64,000 bases of DNA, taken from Phytohabitans aurantiacus. Its GTDB lineage: Bacteria > Actinomycetota > Actinomycetes > Mycobacteriales > Micromonosporaceae. Both the position numbers and the translations under genes were made by a program. The notes beneath the pieces were generated by a model that ran no database searches, was not told the origin of the DNA, and saw only the letters and a list, made by a program, of their open reading frames with translations. This document shows positions 49,875 to 58,944 of this stretch, piece after piece (the first letter of the stretch is position 1; each line of letters opens with the position of its first letter). The stretch covers positions 69,598 through 133,597 of the forward strand of contig NZ_BSDI01000014.1 of the NCBI RefSeq assembly GCF_027923225.1. The letters are read 5' to 3'.

Positions 49875-51208
49875 CCATGCTGCATCTCAACGCCTTTCTC
49901 ATGGGTGTCGGCCACCACGAGGCGGCGTGGCGGCTGCCGGAGAGCGACGCGTTCGCGCAGACCGACGTCGAACACTTCAAGCGCCTGGCCCGCATCGCCG
50001 AGCGGGGCAAGCTCGACTCGCTGTTTCTGGCCGACAGCCCGGTGCTGTGGAACAGCATCGGTCGGCGGCCGGCCGGCACACTCGAACCGACCGTGCTGCT
50101 CACCGCGCTGGCCGGGGCCACCGAGCACATCGGACTGATCGCGACCGCGTCGACGACGTACAACGAGCCGTTCAACCTGGCCCGTCGCTTCGCGTCGCTG
50201 GACCACATCAGCGGCGGCCGCGCCGGCTGGAACATCGTCACCACCGCGGGCGTGGAGGCGGCCCGCAACTTCAACCTCGACGAGCTGCCCGCCCACCGGG
50301 ACCGGTACGAGCGGGCGGCGGAGTTCATCGACGTGTCCCTGAAGCTGTGGGACAGCTGGGACGACGCCGCGCCACTGGGCGACAAGGCCGGCGGCGTATG
50401 GGGCGACGACGACCTGCTCCACCCGCCGCACCACAAAGGACGGTACTTCCGGGTGGCCGGCCCGCTCAACGTCCCCCGCTCGCCACAGGGCTACCCGTTG
50501 CTGGTACAGGCCGGGTCCTCGCAGGACGGCAAGGAGCTGGCCGCCCGGTACGCCGAAGCGGTGTTCACCGCGCAGCAGACGCTCGCCGAGGCGCAGGCGT
50601 TCTACGTCGACCTGAAGCGACGCGCCGCCGCCCTCGGCCGCGACCCGGACACCATCAAGATCCTGCCCGGCATCGTGCCGGCCATCGGCGCCACCGAAGC
50701 CGAGGCCCGCGCCCTGGAAGAGGAGCTCGACCGGCTCATCAAACCCGAGTACGCCCGGCAGCAGCTCGCAACCACGCTGCGGGTCGCGCCCGAAGACCTG
50801 CACCTCGACCGCGAGCTGCCCGCCGACCTGCCCAGCGAGGACGAGATCCAGGGCGCCAAGAGCCGCTACACGCTGATCGTCACGCTGGCCCGGCGGGAGC
50901 GGCTGACCGTACGGCAGCTCATCGCGCGGCTCGGCGGCGGTCGGGGGCACCGCACCTTCGCCGGTACGCCCGAGCAGGTCGCCGACGCGATCGAAGAGTG
51001 GTACCGCAGCGGGGCGGCCGACGGGTTCAACATCATGCCACCGGTACTGCCGTCCGGGTTGGAGGCGTTCGTCGACCACGTCGTGCCGATCCTGCGCCGC
51101 CGCGGCCTGTTCCGCACCGAGTACACCGGGTCCACGCTGCGGGACCACTACGGGCTGGCGCGCCCGGCCAACCAGTTCGCCCGAGTGCCCGTGGCCGCGG
51201 CGCACTGA
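49871..51208 (+). CDS. LLM flavin monooxygenase, NtaA/DszA-like
   Basis: This 445-aa luciferase-like monooxygenase of the long (NtaA/SnaA/DszA/SoxA) type has LHLNAFLMGVGHHEAAWR, FLADSPVLWN, STTYNEPFNLARRFASLDHISGGRAGWNIVTT, NFNLDELPAHRDRYERAAEFI and HKGRYFRVAGPLNVPRSPQG. These enzymes use reduced FMN supplied by a partner and oxidise sulfones, chelators or sulfoxides. In a sulfur operon, C-S bond cleavage is likely. It starts at the ATG overlapping the ATPase stop. Confidence 0.93.
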   Translation: MTMLHLNAFLMGVGHHEAAWRLPESDAFAQTDVEHFKRLARIAERGKLDSLFLADSPVLWNSIGRRPAGTLEPTVLLTALAGATEHIGLIATASTTYNEPFNLARRFASLDHISGGRAGWNIVTTAGVEAARNFNLDELPAHRDRYERAAEFIDVSLKLWDSWDDAAPLGDKAGGVWGDDDLLHPPHHKGRYFRVAGPLNVPRSPQGYPLLVQAGSSQDGKELAARYAEAVFTAQQTLAEAQAFYVDLKRRAAALGRDPDTIKILPGIVPAIGATEAEARALEEELDRLIKPEYARQQLATTLRVAPEDLHLDRELPADLPSEDEIQGAKSRYTLIVTLARRERLTVRQLIARLGGGRGHRTFAGTPEQVADAIEEWYRSGAADGFNIMPPVLPSGLEAFVDHVVPILRRRGLFRTEYTGSTLRDHYGLARPANQFARVPVAAAH

Positions 51209-51228
51209 CGATCCAGAAAGGACAGTCC

Positions 51229-52275
51229 ATGGTCGGCTACCGGCCGTTCGGCACCACCGGTGTGCGGATCAGCTCGCTGACGCTGGGCGCGATGAACTTC
51301 GGCGAGCGCGGCAACCCGGATCACGAGGACGGCATCCGGATCATCCACCGCGCGCTCGACGAGGGCATCACCGCCATCGACACCGCCGACGTGTACTCCC
51401 AGGGTGAGTCGGAGCAGATCGTCGGCAAGGCCCTCGAAGGTGGCAGGCGTGACGACGTCTTCCTGGCCACCAAGTTCCACGGCCAGATCGGCGACGACCC
51501 GCGGCACCGGGGCAACTCCCGCCGATGGATCATCCGGGCGGTGGAAAACAGCCTGCGCCGGCTGCGTACCGACTGGATCGACCTGTACCAGGCGCACCGC
51601 CCGGAGCCGGACACCGACTTCGACGAGACCCTGGGTGCGCTGACCGACCTGGTGCGTCAAGGCAAGATCCGCTACATCGGCACCTCCACGTTCGAGCCCT
51701 CGGCAATCGTCGAGGGGCAGTGGATCGCGCGGCGGCGCGGGCGGGAGCGGGTGGTCAGTGAGCAGCCGCCGTACTCGATCCTCGCCCGCGGCGTCGAACG
51801 CGAGGTGCTGCCCGTGGCCCAGCGGTACGGGCTGGCGGTGATCCCGTGGAGCCCACTGGCCGGCGGCTGGCTGTCCGGCCAGTACCATGCCGGCCTCGAC
51901 GCCCCCGTCTCCCGGCGGGTCGACCGGCTCCCGGCCCGGTTCGACCCGACCTTGCCCGCCAACGCCGCCAAGCTCGCCGCCGTCGCGGAGCTGACCGCCC
52001 TCGCCGACGAGGCCGGGCTGTCGCTGATCCACCTGGCGATCGCGTTCGTCCTGGAACACCCCGCCGTCACCTCGGCGATCATCGGGCCGCGCACGCTGGC
52101 GCACCTGGAGTCGCAGCTCGGTGCGACCAAGGTGACGCTCTCCCGCGACGTGCTGGACCGCATCGACGAGATCGTCCCGCCCGGCACCACCCTGAACCCG
52201 GCCGACGCCGGCTACGAGCCGCCGTCGCTGGCCGATCCGGCCCGCCGCCGCCGATCCGCCGGGGGAGTGCGCTGA
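51229..52275 (+). CDS. Aldo/keto reductase
   Basis: This 348-aa NADPH-dependent TIM-barrel reductase has LGAMNFGERG, the catalytic Asp-Tyr pair in IDTADVYSQGESE, the catalytic Lys in ATKFHG, and the His in YQAHRP. The cofactor loop IIGPRTLAHLE lies near the end. In this operon it may reduce the aldehyde released by sulfonate cleavage. GAAAGGACAG precedes the ATG. The stop shares one base with the next start (TGATG). Confidence 0.93.
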   Translation: MVGYRPFGTTGVRISSLTLGAMNFGERGNPDHEDGIRIIHRALDEGITAIDTADVYSQGESEQIVGKALEGGRRDDVFLATKFHGQIGDDPRHRGNSRRWIIRAVENSLRRLRTDWIDLYQAHRPEPDTDFDETLGALTDLVRQGKIRYIGTSTFEPSAIVEGQWIARRRGRERVVSEQPPYSILARGVEREVLPVAQRYGLAVIPWSPLAGGWLSGQYHAGLDAPVSRRVDRLPARFDPTLPANAAKLAAVAELTALADEAGLSLIHLAIAFVLEHPAVTSAIIGPRTLAHLESQLGATKVTLSRDVLDRIDEIVPPGTTLNPADAGYEPPSLADPARRRRSAGGVR

Positions 52276-53327
52276 TGAGCTCCAAGCTGCTCTGGTACAT
52301 CCCGAACCAGGTCCAGCCCGGCCACCGCGGCGACGACCACGTCGAGGGGCACAACAGCCTGGACACCCTCACCAGCCACGCCACGGCGCTGGAGGAGCAC
52401 GGCTGGCACGGCGCCCTCATCGGCACCGGCTGGGGACGGCCCGACACCTTCACGGTCGCCACCGCCCTGGTTGCGCGGACCACGACCTTCCAGCCGCTGA
52501 TCGCGATCCGGCCCGGGTACTGGCGACCCGCCAACTTCGCCTCCGCCGCCGCCACCCTGAACCACCTCACCGGCGGCCGGGTACTGGTCAACATCGTGTC
52601 CGGTACGGACAACCTGGCCGCGTACGGCGACGACGAGAGCGACAAGGCCCACCGGTACGCCCGAACGAAGGAGTTCATCCAGATCGTCCGCAAGCTGTGG
52701 ACCGAGGAGAGCGTCACCTACGACGGCGACCACTTCGCGGTGGCGGACTCCACTGTGGAACCCCGACCGAAGGAACCGCCGCGGCTCTACTTCGGGGGCG
52801 CCTCCGAAGCCGCCGAGCGGGTGGCCGCCGCCGAGGCCGACGTCCAACTCTTCTGGGGCGAGCCGCTCGACGGCGTGGCCGAGCGGATCGACCGCCTCAA
52901 GCATCTCAGCGAGAAGCTGGGGCGCGTGCACGCTCCCCTGGAGTTCGGGCTGCGGGTCACCACGCTGGTGCGCGACACCACCGACGAGGCGTGGGCGGCC
53001 GCCGAGGCGAAGGTCGCCAAGATGGCCAGGAGCGACGGCGCCTTCCCGCCCGACCCGCTCCGGCGGGCCGCCGTCGGTCAGCAGCGGCTACTGGACCTCG
53101 CCGCGCGCGGAGAGGTACTCGACGACAACCTCTACACCACCCCCGGCCGGTACGGTGGCGGCGGCGCGGGCACCACCTGGCTGGTCGGCTCGGCCGAGGA
53201 TGTGGCGAGGTCGCTGCGCAGGTACCAGAGCCTCGGCGTCACCCACTTCGTGCTCTCCGACACCCCCTACCTCCAAGAGATCAAGCGCCAGGGCCACCAG
53301 CTCCTCCCGCTGCTGCGGTCGCGGTAG
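52275..53327 (+). CDS. SsuD-like alkanesulfonate monooxygenase
   Basis: This 350-aa LLM monooxygenase resembles SsuD: LLWYIPNQ, IGTGWGRPDTFTVATALVARTT, FQPLIAIRPGYWRPANFASAAATLNHLTGGRVLVNIVSGTD, HRYARTKEFIQIVRKLW, RLYFGGASEAAERVAAAEADVQLFWGEP. SsuD uses reduced flavin and oxygen to release sulfite from alkanesulfonates. It ends the operon. The preceding aldo/keto reductase and NtaA-like enzyme suggest that a more complex organosulfur compound is handled. Confidence 0.92.
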   Translation: MSSKLLWYIPNQVQPGHRGDDHVEGHNSLDTLTSHATALEEHGWHGALIGTGWGRPDTFTVATALVARTTTFQPLIAIRPGYWRPANFASAAATLNHLTGGRVLVNIVSGTDNLAAYGDDESDKAHRYARTKEFIQIVRKLWTEESVTYDGDHFAVADSTVEPRPKEPPRLYFGGASEAAERVAAAEADVQLFWGEPLDGVAERIDRLKHLSEKLGRVHAPLEFGLRVTTLVRDTTDEAWAAAEAKVAKMARSDGAFPPDPLRRAAVGQQRLLDLAARGEVLDDNLYTTPGRYGGGGAGTTWLVGSAEDVARSLRRYQSLGVTHFVLSDTPYLQEIKRQGHQLLPLLRSR

Positions 53328-53352
53328 GTGGTCACGCAGTACCGTGTAGCCG

Positions 53353-55122
53353 GTGGACGACACGGCGCTCGATGTCCCCGTACGGCCCGACGTGCCGCCC
53401 TGGCGGGTCATGCTCTCGTTCATCCGCCCGCACGTCCTGGCGCTGGTGGGCGGTGGTCTGCTCAGCCTGGTGACCGCGGCGACCGGGCTCGCCCTGCCGC
53501 TGGTGGTGCGCGACCTGATCGACGACCTGACCGCCGGCCGCCCGGTCGCCGCCGTGCTGGCGCTGATGACGGTACTGGTGGTGGCCAACGCGGCGATCGG
53601 CGCGCTCGGCACGTACGTGCTGCGACGCACCGCCGAGTCGGTGGTCCTCACCGCCCGGCGCGGGCTGGTGGCGCGGCTGCTGAGGCTGCGCCTCGGGGTG
53701 GTGGAGAGCACCGAGCCGGGTGACCTGATGTCGCGCGTGACCGCCGACACCACCCTGCTGCGCGAGGTGACCACCAACTCCCTCGTGGGCGGCGCCACCA
53801 GCCTCATCACGTTGGTCGCCACGGTGGTGATGATGGCACTGCTCGACGTGGTGCTGCTCGGCGTGACCCTCGGCGCACTTGTCGCTGCGGGTGTGGTGAT
53901 CGGCCTCGTCGTACCGCGGATCAACCGGGCGTCCCGCCGGGCGCAGGAGTCGATCGGTCTGATCGGCGCCGCGCTGGAGCGGATGTTCGGGGCCTTCCGC
54001 ACGGTCAAGGCGTCCGGCGCCGAGGAATACGAGCAGCGCCGCGCGGTCCAGGCCGCCGGCGAGGCGTGGCGGGCCAGCGTACGCGCGGCCAAGTGGGGTG
54101 CGGTGGCGGGCAACACCGCCGGGCTCGCCGCACAGGTGGCGTTCCTGGCGGTACTGGGTACCGGTGGCGCGCGGGTGGCCGCCGGCACCATCGACGTGGG
54201 CACCCTCATCGCGTTCCTGCTGTACGTCTTCTACCTGATGTCCCCGGTCAACCAGCTCGTCTCGGCGGTCACCCAGTACCAGGTCGGCGCCGCCGCGGTG
54301 GCCCGTATCCAGCAGGCGCACGGGATGCCCGTCGAGCCGCCCAGCCCGCCGGCCGAGCCGCCGGCCGCCGGCGCCGCCCCCGCGACCGTCACGTTCGTCG
54401 ACGTCCGGTTCCAGTACCGGACCGAGCTGCCCGAAGTGCACCGCGGCGTGAGCTTCCACGTCCCGGCGGGCGGCATGACCGCGTTCGTAGGTCCCTCCGG
54501 CGCGGGCAAGACCACCGTCTTCTCGCTCATCGAGCGGTTCTACGAAGCCAGCGGCGGCCAGGTGCTCGTCGACGGCGTCGATGTGCGGGACTGGCCGGTG
54601 GCGGGGCTGCGCGCCACGATCGGCTACGTCGAGCAGGACGCGCCGGTGCTCTCCGGCTCGCTGCGGGAGAACCTGCTGCTCGGCGCGCAGTGGGCCAGCG
54701 AAGACGAGCTGGTCGAGGTGCTGCGCACGGCCCGGCTCGACCGCCTCGTGGCACGGCTGCCCGACGGGCTCGACACCCAGGTCGGGCACCGCGGCACGAA
54801 GCTCTCCGGCGGCGAGCGGCAGCGGGTGGCGATCGCCCGCGCGCTGCTGCGGCGGCCCCGGCTGCTCCTGCTCGACGAGGCGACCTCGCAGCTCGACGCG
54901 GTCAACGAGGCGGCCCTGCGCGACACCGTCGACGACGTCGCGCACACGACGACGGTCCTGGTGGTCGCGCACCGGCTGTCGACGGTCACGACGGCCGACC
55001 GCATCGTGGTCATGGACGCCGGCCAGGTGCGCGCCATCGGCACGCACGCGCAGCTCGTATCGGACGACGCGCTCTACGCCGAGCTGGCGGCGACCCAGTT
55101 CCTTGCGGCAACCCCTTCGTGA
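53353..55122 (+). CDS. ABC transporter, fused permease and ATPase (exporter)
   Basis: This 589-aa half-transporter has a six-helix domain (about 20-310) and an ATPase with Walker A GPSGAGKTT, signature LSGGERQR, Walker B LLLLDEATSQLD and H-loop VAHRLS. It is of the MsbA/lipid-multidrug type. The start is a GTG at 53353, 26 bp after the sulfur operon, with poor ribosome binding site spacing. It may be a separate unit. A small peptide gene lies 140 bp downstream. Confidence 0.92.
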   Translation: MDDTALDVPVRPDVPPWRVMLSFIRPHVLALVGGGLLSLVTAATGLALPLVVRDLIDDLTAGRPVAAVLALMTVLVVANAAIGALGTYVLRRTAESVVLTARRGLVARLLRLRLGVVESTEPGDLMSRVTADTTLLREVTTNSLVGGATSLITLVATVVMMALLDVVLLGVTLGALVAAGVVIGLVVPRINRASRRAQESIGLIGAALERMFGAFRTVKASGAEEYEQRRAVQAAGEAWRASVRAAKWGAVAGNTAGLAAQVAFLAVLGTGGARVAAGTIDVGTLIAFLLYVFYLMSPVNQLVSAVTQYQVGAAAVARIQQAHGMPVEPPSPPAEPPAAGAAPATVTFVDVRFQYRTELPEVHRGVSFHVPAGGMTAFVGPSGAGKTTVFSLIERFYEASGGQVLVDGVDVRDWPVAGLRATIGYVEQDAPVLSGSLRENLLLGAQWASEDELVEVLRTARLDRLVARLPDGLDTQVGHRGTKLSGGERQRVAIARALLRRPRLLLLDEATSQLDAVNEAALRDTVDDVAHTTTVLVVAHRLSTVTTADRIVVMDAGQVRAIGTHAQLVSDDALYAELAATQFLAATPS

Positions 55123-55261
55123 CCGCCGCCCGACTCTCCGTCAAACAGCTGGAATACGACAGTTCTTCGGATTAATGTCCGATAGACGGATTCGCGCATC
55201 GCAGGCAGACTGCGTGCCATGGCCGGCGCGTCCCACTCGTTCGTTGTGAAGGAGACAGTCG

Positions 55262-55444
55262 GTGGCTGATGGCGAGATCTGGATGTACGGCCCCACGTAC
55301 GACCACGCCGGGAGGACGCCGACCCGCGCGGTGGGCGTCGCGGCGGTTCCCCATCAGCGGTTCAAGCGGCTGGAGGGCAAAGACCTGCCGCCGAACCTGC
55401 GCAGCGCGGCCCGCGTGCTGCGCCGCCCGCACCGCCCCGGCTAG
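55262..55444 (+). CDS. Small protein of unknown function (60 aa)
   Basis: This 60-aa frame (VADGEIWMYGPTYDHAGRT to RVLRRPHRPG) has a good ribosome binding site, GAAGGAGAC, eight bases before its GTG and high GC third positions. It has no Cys, no signal peptide and no membrane segment. The C-terminus is basic. The upstream 140 bp contain TCGGATTAATGTCCGA, an inverted repeat that could be a promoter operator. The gene lies between an ABC exporter and a two-MerR-domain regulator. The function is unknown. Confidence 0.65.
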   Translation: MADGEIWMYGPTYDHAGRTPTRAVGVAAVPHQRFKRLEGKDLPPNLRSAARVLRRPHRPG

Positions 55445-55503
55445 CCACGCCCGGCCGCGTCAGTAGCCTTCGGTTGAGACTTCTCGACGATACTGGCGGG
55501 ACC

Positions 55504-56241
55504 GTGGGGCGAAACCTTCAAGACGGCGGACGGCTCAGGCCGGTCGACCTGGCGCGCGGACACGGCCTGTCCACCCAGGCCGTCCGCAACTACGAGGCGG
55601 CCGGCATCCTGCCCGGCGCCGCCCGCACGCCGCACGGATACCGCACCTACACGCCGCTGCACGCGCAGGCGCTGCGCGCGTTTCTCGCGCTCGTGCCCGG
55701 ACACGGCCACCAGACGGCGACCTCGATCATGCAGGCGGTCAACCGGGACGCGACCGACGACGCGCTGCGGCTCATCGACGAGAGCCACGCCCAGCTGCTC
55801 GACGACCGCGGCACCCTCCGGGCCGTCGAGGCCGCGCTTCGCGACCTCGATCCGGTACCGCGAGAGCGCGGCGACACGTTCGTTGGTCCCCTGTCGAGAA
55901 GGCTCGGCATCCGCCCGGCCACCCTACGGAAGTGGGAACGCGCCGGCCTGGTCCGGCCGCGCCGCGACCCGCGGACGGGCTACCGCGTCTACAGCGAGGC
56001 CGACGTGCGCGACGCCCGGCTCGTCCACCAGCTCAGGCGGGGCGGCTACCTGCTGGAGCGGATCGCGCCGCTGATCGCCCAGGTGCACTCCGCCGGCGGG
56101 GTCGCGCCGCTCGAATCGATGTTGCGCGACTGGCACGCCCGTCTCTCGGCGCGTGGCCGCGCGATGCTCACCGGTGCCGCCGAACTGGACGCCTACCTCA
56201 CTTTGCGGAAAACAGATGGCGCGACGTTCCTACGATCGTGA
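55504..56241 (+). CDS. Regulator with two MerR-type domains (TioE-like)
   Basis: This 245-aa protein has one MerR-type HTH near the N-terminus (RPVDLARGHGLSTQAVRNYEAAGILPGAARTPHGYRTY, about 12-55) and a second near 125-165 (GPLSRRLGIRPATLRKWERAGLVRPRRDPRTGYRVYSEADV), each followed by helices. Duplicate MerR domains are the feature of the TioE family named from the thiocoraline cluster. Effector and target are unknown, but the neighbouring ABC exporter is a candidate. The start is a GTG at 55504 following GGCGGGA. Confidence 0.87.
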   Translation: MGRNLQDGGRLRPVDLARGHGLSTQAVRNYEAAGILPGAARTPHGYRTYTPLHAQALRAFLALVPGHGHQTATSIMQAVNRDATDDALRLIDESHAQLLDDRGTLRAVEAALRDLDPVPRERGDTFVGPLSRRLGIRPATLRKWERAGLVRPRRDPRTGYRVYSEADVRDARLVHQLRRGGYLLERIAPLIAQVHSAGGVAPLESMLRDWHARLSARGRAMLTGAAELDAYLTLRKTDGATFLRS

Positions 56242-56243
56242 CC

Positions 56244-56678
56244 ATGGCACACGATGATCCGCTGAAGCCCCGCACCGGTCGCACTGTCCTGATTGTCGTC
56301 GCTATCGTGCTAGCCGCGTGCTGTCTGTGCGGCGGTGGCATCGGCCTGTGGGCGTACAACGGATATCGTGACTCGGCCGGTCCGGCACGCGAGGCCACGA
56401 CGGCGTTCGTCGACGATGTGATCGCGGGCCGTTATGACAGCGCGTACGGTCGGATGTGTGAAAAGACGCGGAACTCCGTCACCCAGCAGGAGTTCACCCG
56501 GATCCAGTCCGCACAACTGAAGGTCACCGACTATGAGATCAGCGGTGTCGTCATCTCCAACTTCAACGGTCGCGCCTCGGCGACCGTGACGGCTCAGCTG
56601 ACGCAGGAGACCGGCGCCGCGTTCACCCAGACGTTCCCACTAGTCAAAGAGGACGGTGAATGGCGAGTATGCCAGTGA
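56244..56678 (+). CDS. Membrane-anchored DUF4878-like protein
   Basis: This 144-aa protein has a short cytoplasmic start, one membrane helix (about 14-36, VLIVVAIVLAACCLCGGGIGLWAY) and an extracytoplasmic NTF2-like/DUF4878-like domain (AFVDDVIAGRYDSAYGRMCEKT, ending VKEDGEWRVCQ). Two cysteines, in RMCEK and RVCQ, may pair. It starts two bases after the regulator stop and may be co-transcribed. The function is unknown. Confidence 0.78.
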   Translation: MAHDDPLKPRTGRTVLIVVAIVLAACCLCGGGIGLWAYNGYRDSAGPAREATTAFVDDVIAGRYDSAYGRMCEKTRNSVTQQEFTRIQSAQLKVTDYEISGVVISNFNGRASATVTAQLTQETGAAFTQTFPLVKEDGEWRVCQ

Positions 56679-56701
56679 TGAAGAGAGCGATGAGCGAGGG
56701 T

Positions 56702-57313
56702 ATGGGCAAGGTCACCTGCAACCTCACGATCTCGGCCGATGGGTACTCGGCGGGGCTCAACCAGAGTGAGGAACGCCCGTTCGGTGACGACGGTGGAGAC
56801 GGTTGGGGCGACAAGCTGCACGCCTGGTACGTCGAGGGCGCGGAGGAGAACAAGGCCGAGATCGACGCGATGATGAGCGCCACCAAGGCATTCATCATGG
56901 GGCGCAACATGTTCGGTCCGGTGCGCGGCGAGTGGGATCGGCAGTGGAACGGCTGGTGGGGCGAGAATCCGCCGTACCACGCCCCGGTTTTCGTGCTCAC
57001 CCACTACGCGCGCGATCCGCAGCCCATGGACGGCGGCACCACGTTCCACTTCGTCACCGACGGGATCGAGTCGGCACTGGCACAGGCCCGCGCGGCGGCC
57101 GGCGACGGCGAGATCGCGATCCAGGGTGGTGCGACCACCATCAACCAGTACCTCGCGGCCGGCCTCATCGACGAGTTGCGGCTGCACATCGCGCCGCTCA
57201 CGCTGGGCGCCGGCACGCGGCTCTTCGAAGGCGTCCCGCCGCTGAAACTGGAGCAGGTCACGGCGCGAGCCACGAGCATGGTCACGCACGTGACCTACCG
57301 CGTGCTGCGGTGA
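56702..57313 (+). CDS. Dihydrofolate reductase-like (RibD C-terminal) protein
   Basis: This 203-aa protein has the DHFR-like start GKVTCNLTISADGYSAG, FIMGRNMFGPVRGEW, PVFVLTHYARD, DGEIAIQGGATTINQYLAAGLIDELRLHIAP and GTRLFEGV. It belongs to the RibD C-terminal/DHFR-like family found in many actinobacteria and is probably an NADPH-dependent reductase of unknown substrate. The start at 56702 gives the family N-terminus and has GAGCGAGGG upstream. Two ATGs further upstream overlap the preceding gene. Confidence 0.87.
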   Translation: MGKVTCNLTISADGYSAGLNQSEERPFGDDGGDGWGDKLHAWYVEGAEENKAEIDAMMSATKAFIMGRNMFGPVRGEWDRQWNGWWGENPPYHAPVFVLTHYARDPQPMDGGTTFHFVTDGIESALAQARAAAGDGEIAIQGGATTINQYLAAGLIDELRLHIAPLTLGAGTRLFEGVPPLKLEQVTARATSMVTHVTYRVLR

Positions 57314-57323
57314 GCCGGATGTC

Positions 57324-58082
57324 CTACGGGCGCTGGAAGACGAACAGCTCGTTGGTCTCGTACTGAGGCCCCGCGTCGAGGGTGGGCAGCGCCGCTTCGA
57401 TCCTGGCGAAGCCCGCCTCGGCGGCCTCCTCGCTCATGTGCTCGAAAACCGAGACGGCGCGGAGCTTCAGCCGCTGGAGGTCGTCGGCCAGGCTCGCCGC
57501 GCGGGGCCAGGTGACTTCGTCGCGTGAGACGAGCGTCCACCCGGCGCCCGCGAAGTCGCTTTTCACCTCGTCGGTGGAGCGGAACTGCGCCTTGTCGACT
57601 TCGAACCATTCGGGCACGACGCGGAACCACCAGACATCAGGCATCTTGTCGGAGAAGTTCACCTGCACGAACAGCTTGCCGCCCGGCTTTACGACCCGGC
57701 GCAACTCCAGAGCGGCAGCCTCGCGATCGCGTACGTGGTGCCAGACGAAGAACAGTACGGCCGCGTCACACGAGGCAGCTGGTAACGGGATCCGCTCGGC
57801 AGACCCGGCCGCGTACGTGACGGCCGGATGGCCAGCCTGCGCGACGGCTTGAGCACGCATCCTGTCTGAGGGTTCGACGCCGTAGACGGGACCGCCGAAG
57901 GCATCCGCCAACGAAGGGGTCAAACGGCCGGTACCCGAGCCCAGGTCGAGCCAGACCAGTGGCCGCCGCTCCGGCAGGTGGCGAGCGAATGCCTCCATCC
58001 ACGTTTCCCGTGCGGCGGGCGACATCTGCCGGCCGGTGGTGTAGACGGCGTGCAGGCGTGCGTCGTAGTCGACCTTCTCCAT
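57324..58082 (-). CDS. SAM-dependent methyltransferase
   Basis: This 252-aa class I methyltransferase has VWLDLGSGTGRLTPSLADA (motif I), VYGVEPSDRMR (motif II), AAVLFFVWHHVRDREAAALELRRVVKPGGKLFVQVNFSD (motifs III and IV) and WFRVVPEWFEVD. The substrate is unknown. Its 3' end is ten bases from the convergent DHFR-like gene and there is no R2 repeat in this short junction. Confidence 0.9.
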   Translation of the reverse strand: MEKVDYDARLHAVYTTGRQMSPAARETWMEAFARHLPERRPLVWLDLGSGTGRLTPSLADAFGGPVYGVEPSDRMRAQAVAQAGHPAVTYAAGSAERIPLPAASCDAAVLFFVWHHVRDREAAALELRRVVKPGGKLFVQVNFSDKMPDVWWFRVVPEWFEVDKAQFRSTDEVKSDFAGAGWTLVSRDEVTWPRAASLADDLQRLKLRAVSVFEHMSEEAAEAGFARIEAALPTLDAGPQYETNELFVFQRP

Positions 58083-58141
58083 GCTGCCTCCAGGTCCTGG
58101 CCCCGTCGACCGAGCATAGTGGCGGTCGCTACGGTGAGCGG

Positions 58142-58834
58142 ATGATCGATGGCGCTCGCAGCTTGCGACAGGGACAGGTCACCGAGACTGAGGTACGCGA
58201 GGCCGTCAGGCTGTTTCGCGAGCCACACAAGGCGAAGCAGGTGATCGCCGCTCTGACCGAACTCCAGAGCTACGGCACCGACGTGCTGTTCGTCGATGGT
58301 GACCTGCACATTTCCGGAGACCTCGACCTCTCCGACGAAGAGGTCTATCTGCTCGTGGTGCGTGGTGACCTCACGGTCGGCGGCTGTTACGGCGACAGCG
58401 ACGACCCCGAGTCGTTCCTGCTCGTGACCGGCGACATGCGGGCGCGAGACGTGGTCACCGCCGGTTGGCTGGAGGTGCACGGCGACCTGCACACCGGCCG
58501 GCTCATCGGCGACTACAACGACTGCTCTGCCCTGATCGGCGGTGACGTGCACGCGGCCCTGTTCTACGGCGAGGAGCACTGGTTCACCATCGACGGCCGG
58601 CTCGACGCGAATGTCGTTATCGGCACGCCACGCACGTCAGCGGAGTGTCCCGCCGTTCTGGAGCTCGACGACGTGCGACTGCTGGAGCACTTCGACCGTG
58701 AGCTGCTGTACGCGGACGTCGACGTCGACGCCGACGGCAATCCGCTGGTCGAAGTCGACGGTTTCCGTGATTTCGGCGCCGTCAAACGCCGTGTCCGGGC
58801 CGGGCAACCTCTTCACGCGCACGGCCGCGATTAA
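58142..58834 (+). CDS. Polymer-forming-like (bactofilin-type fold) hypothetical protein
   Basis: This 230-aa soluble protein has a central run of short beta strands with DVLFVDGDLHISGDLDLSDEEVYLLVVRGDLTVGGCYG and GWLEVHGDLHTGRLIGDYNDCSALIGGDVHAALFYG. This pattern resembles a right-handed beta-helix of bactofilin-like or polymer-forming proteins. No signal peptide is seen. The role is unknown. The start at 58142 follows the promoter gap of 59 bp after the divergent methyltransferase. Confidence 0.72.
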   Translation: MIDGARSLRQGQVTETEVREAVRLFREPHKAKQVIAALTELQSYGTDVLFVDGDLHISGDLDLSDEEVYLLVVRGDLTVGGCYGDSDDPESFLLVTGDMRARDVVTAGWLEVHGDLHTGRLIGDYNDCSALIGGDVHAALFYGEEHWFTIDGRLDANVVIGTPRTSAECPAVLELDDVRLLEHFDRELLYADVDVDADGNPLVEVDGFRDFGAVKRRVRAGQPLHAHGRD

Positions 58835-58944
58835 GGGAATGGGCCGAGAAGAGTTCGATCTCGGCTGACCGTCCGATCCAACGCTGTCACTTCCCGAGGG
58901 CACGCTTGTCTTCGACTGTCCACTGCGTACCTTCGGGAGGTTCC

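Noticed and set aside
53353..55122. ABC exporter at 53353 as part of the sulfur operon
   Set aside because: It is of exporter type, starts after a 26-bp gap with a weak ribosome binding site, and has no link to sulfonate metabolism. It was left as a separate unit.
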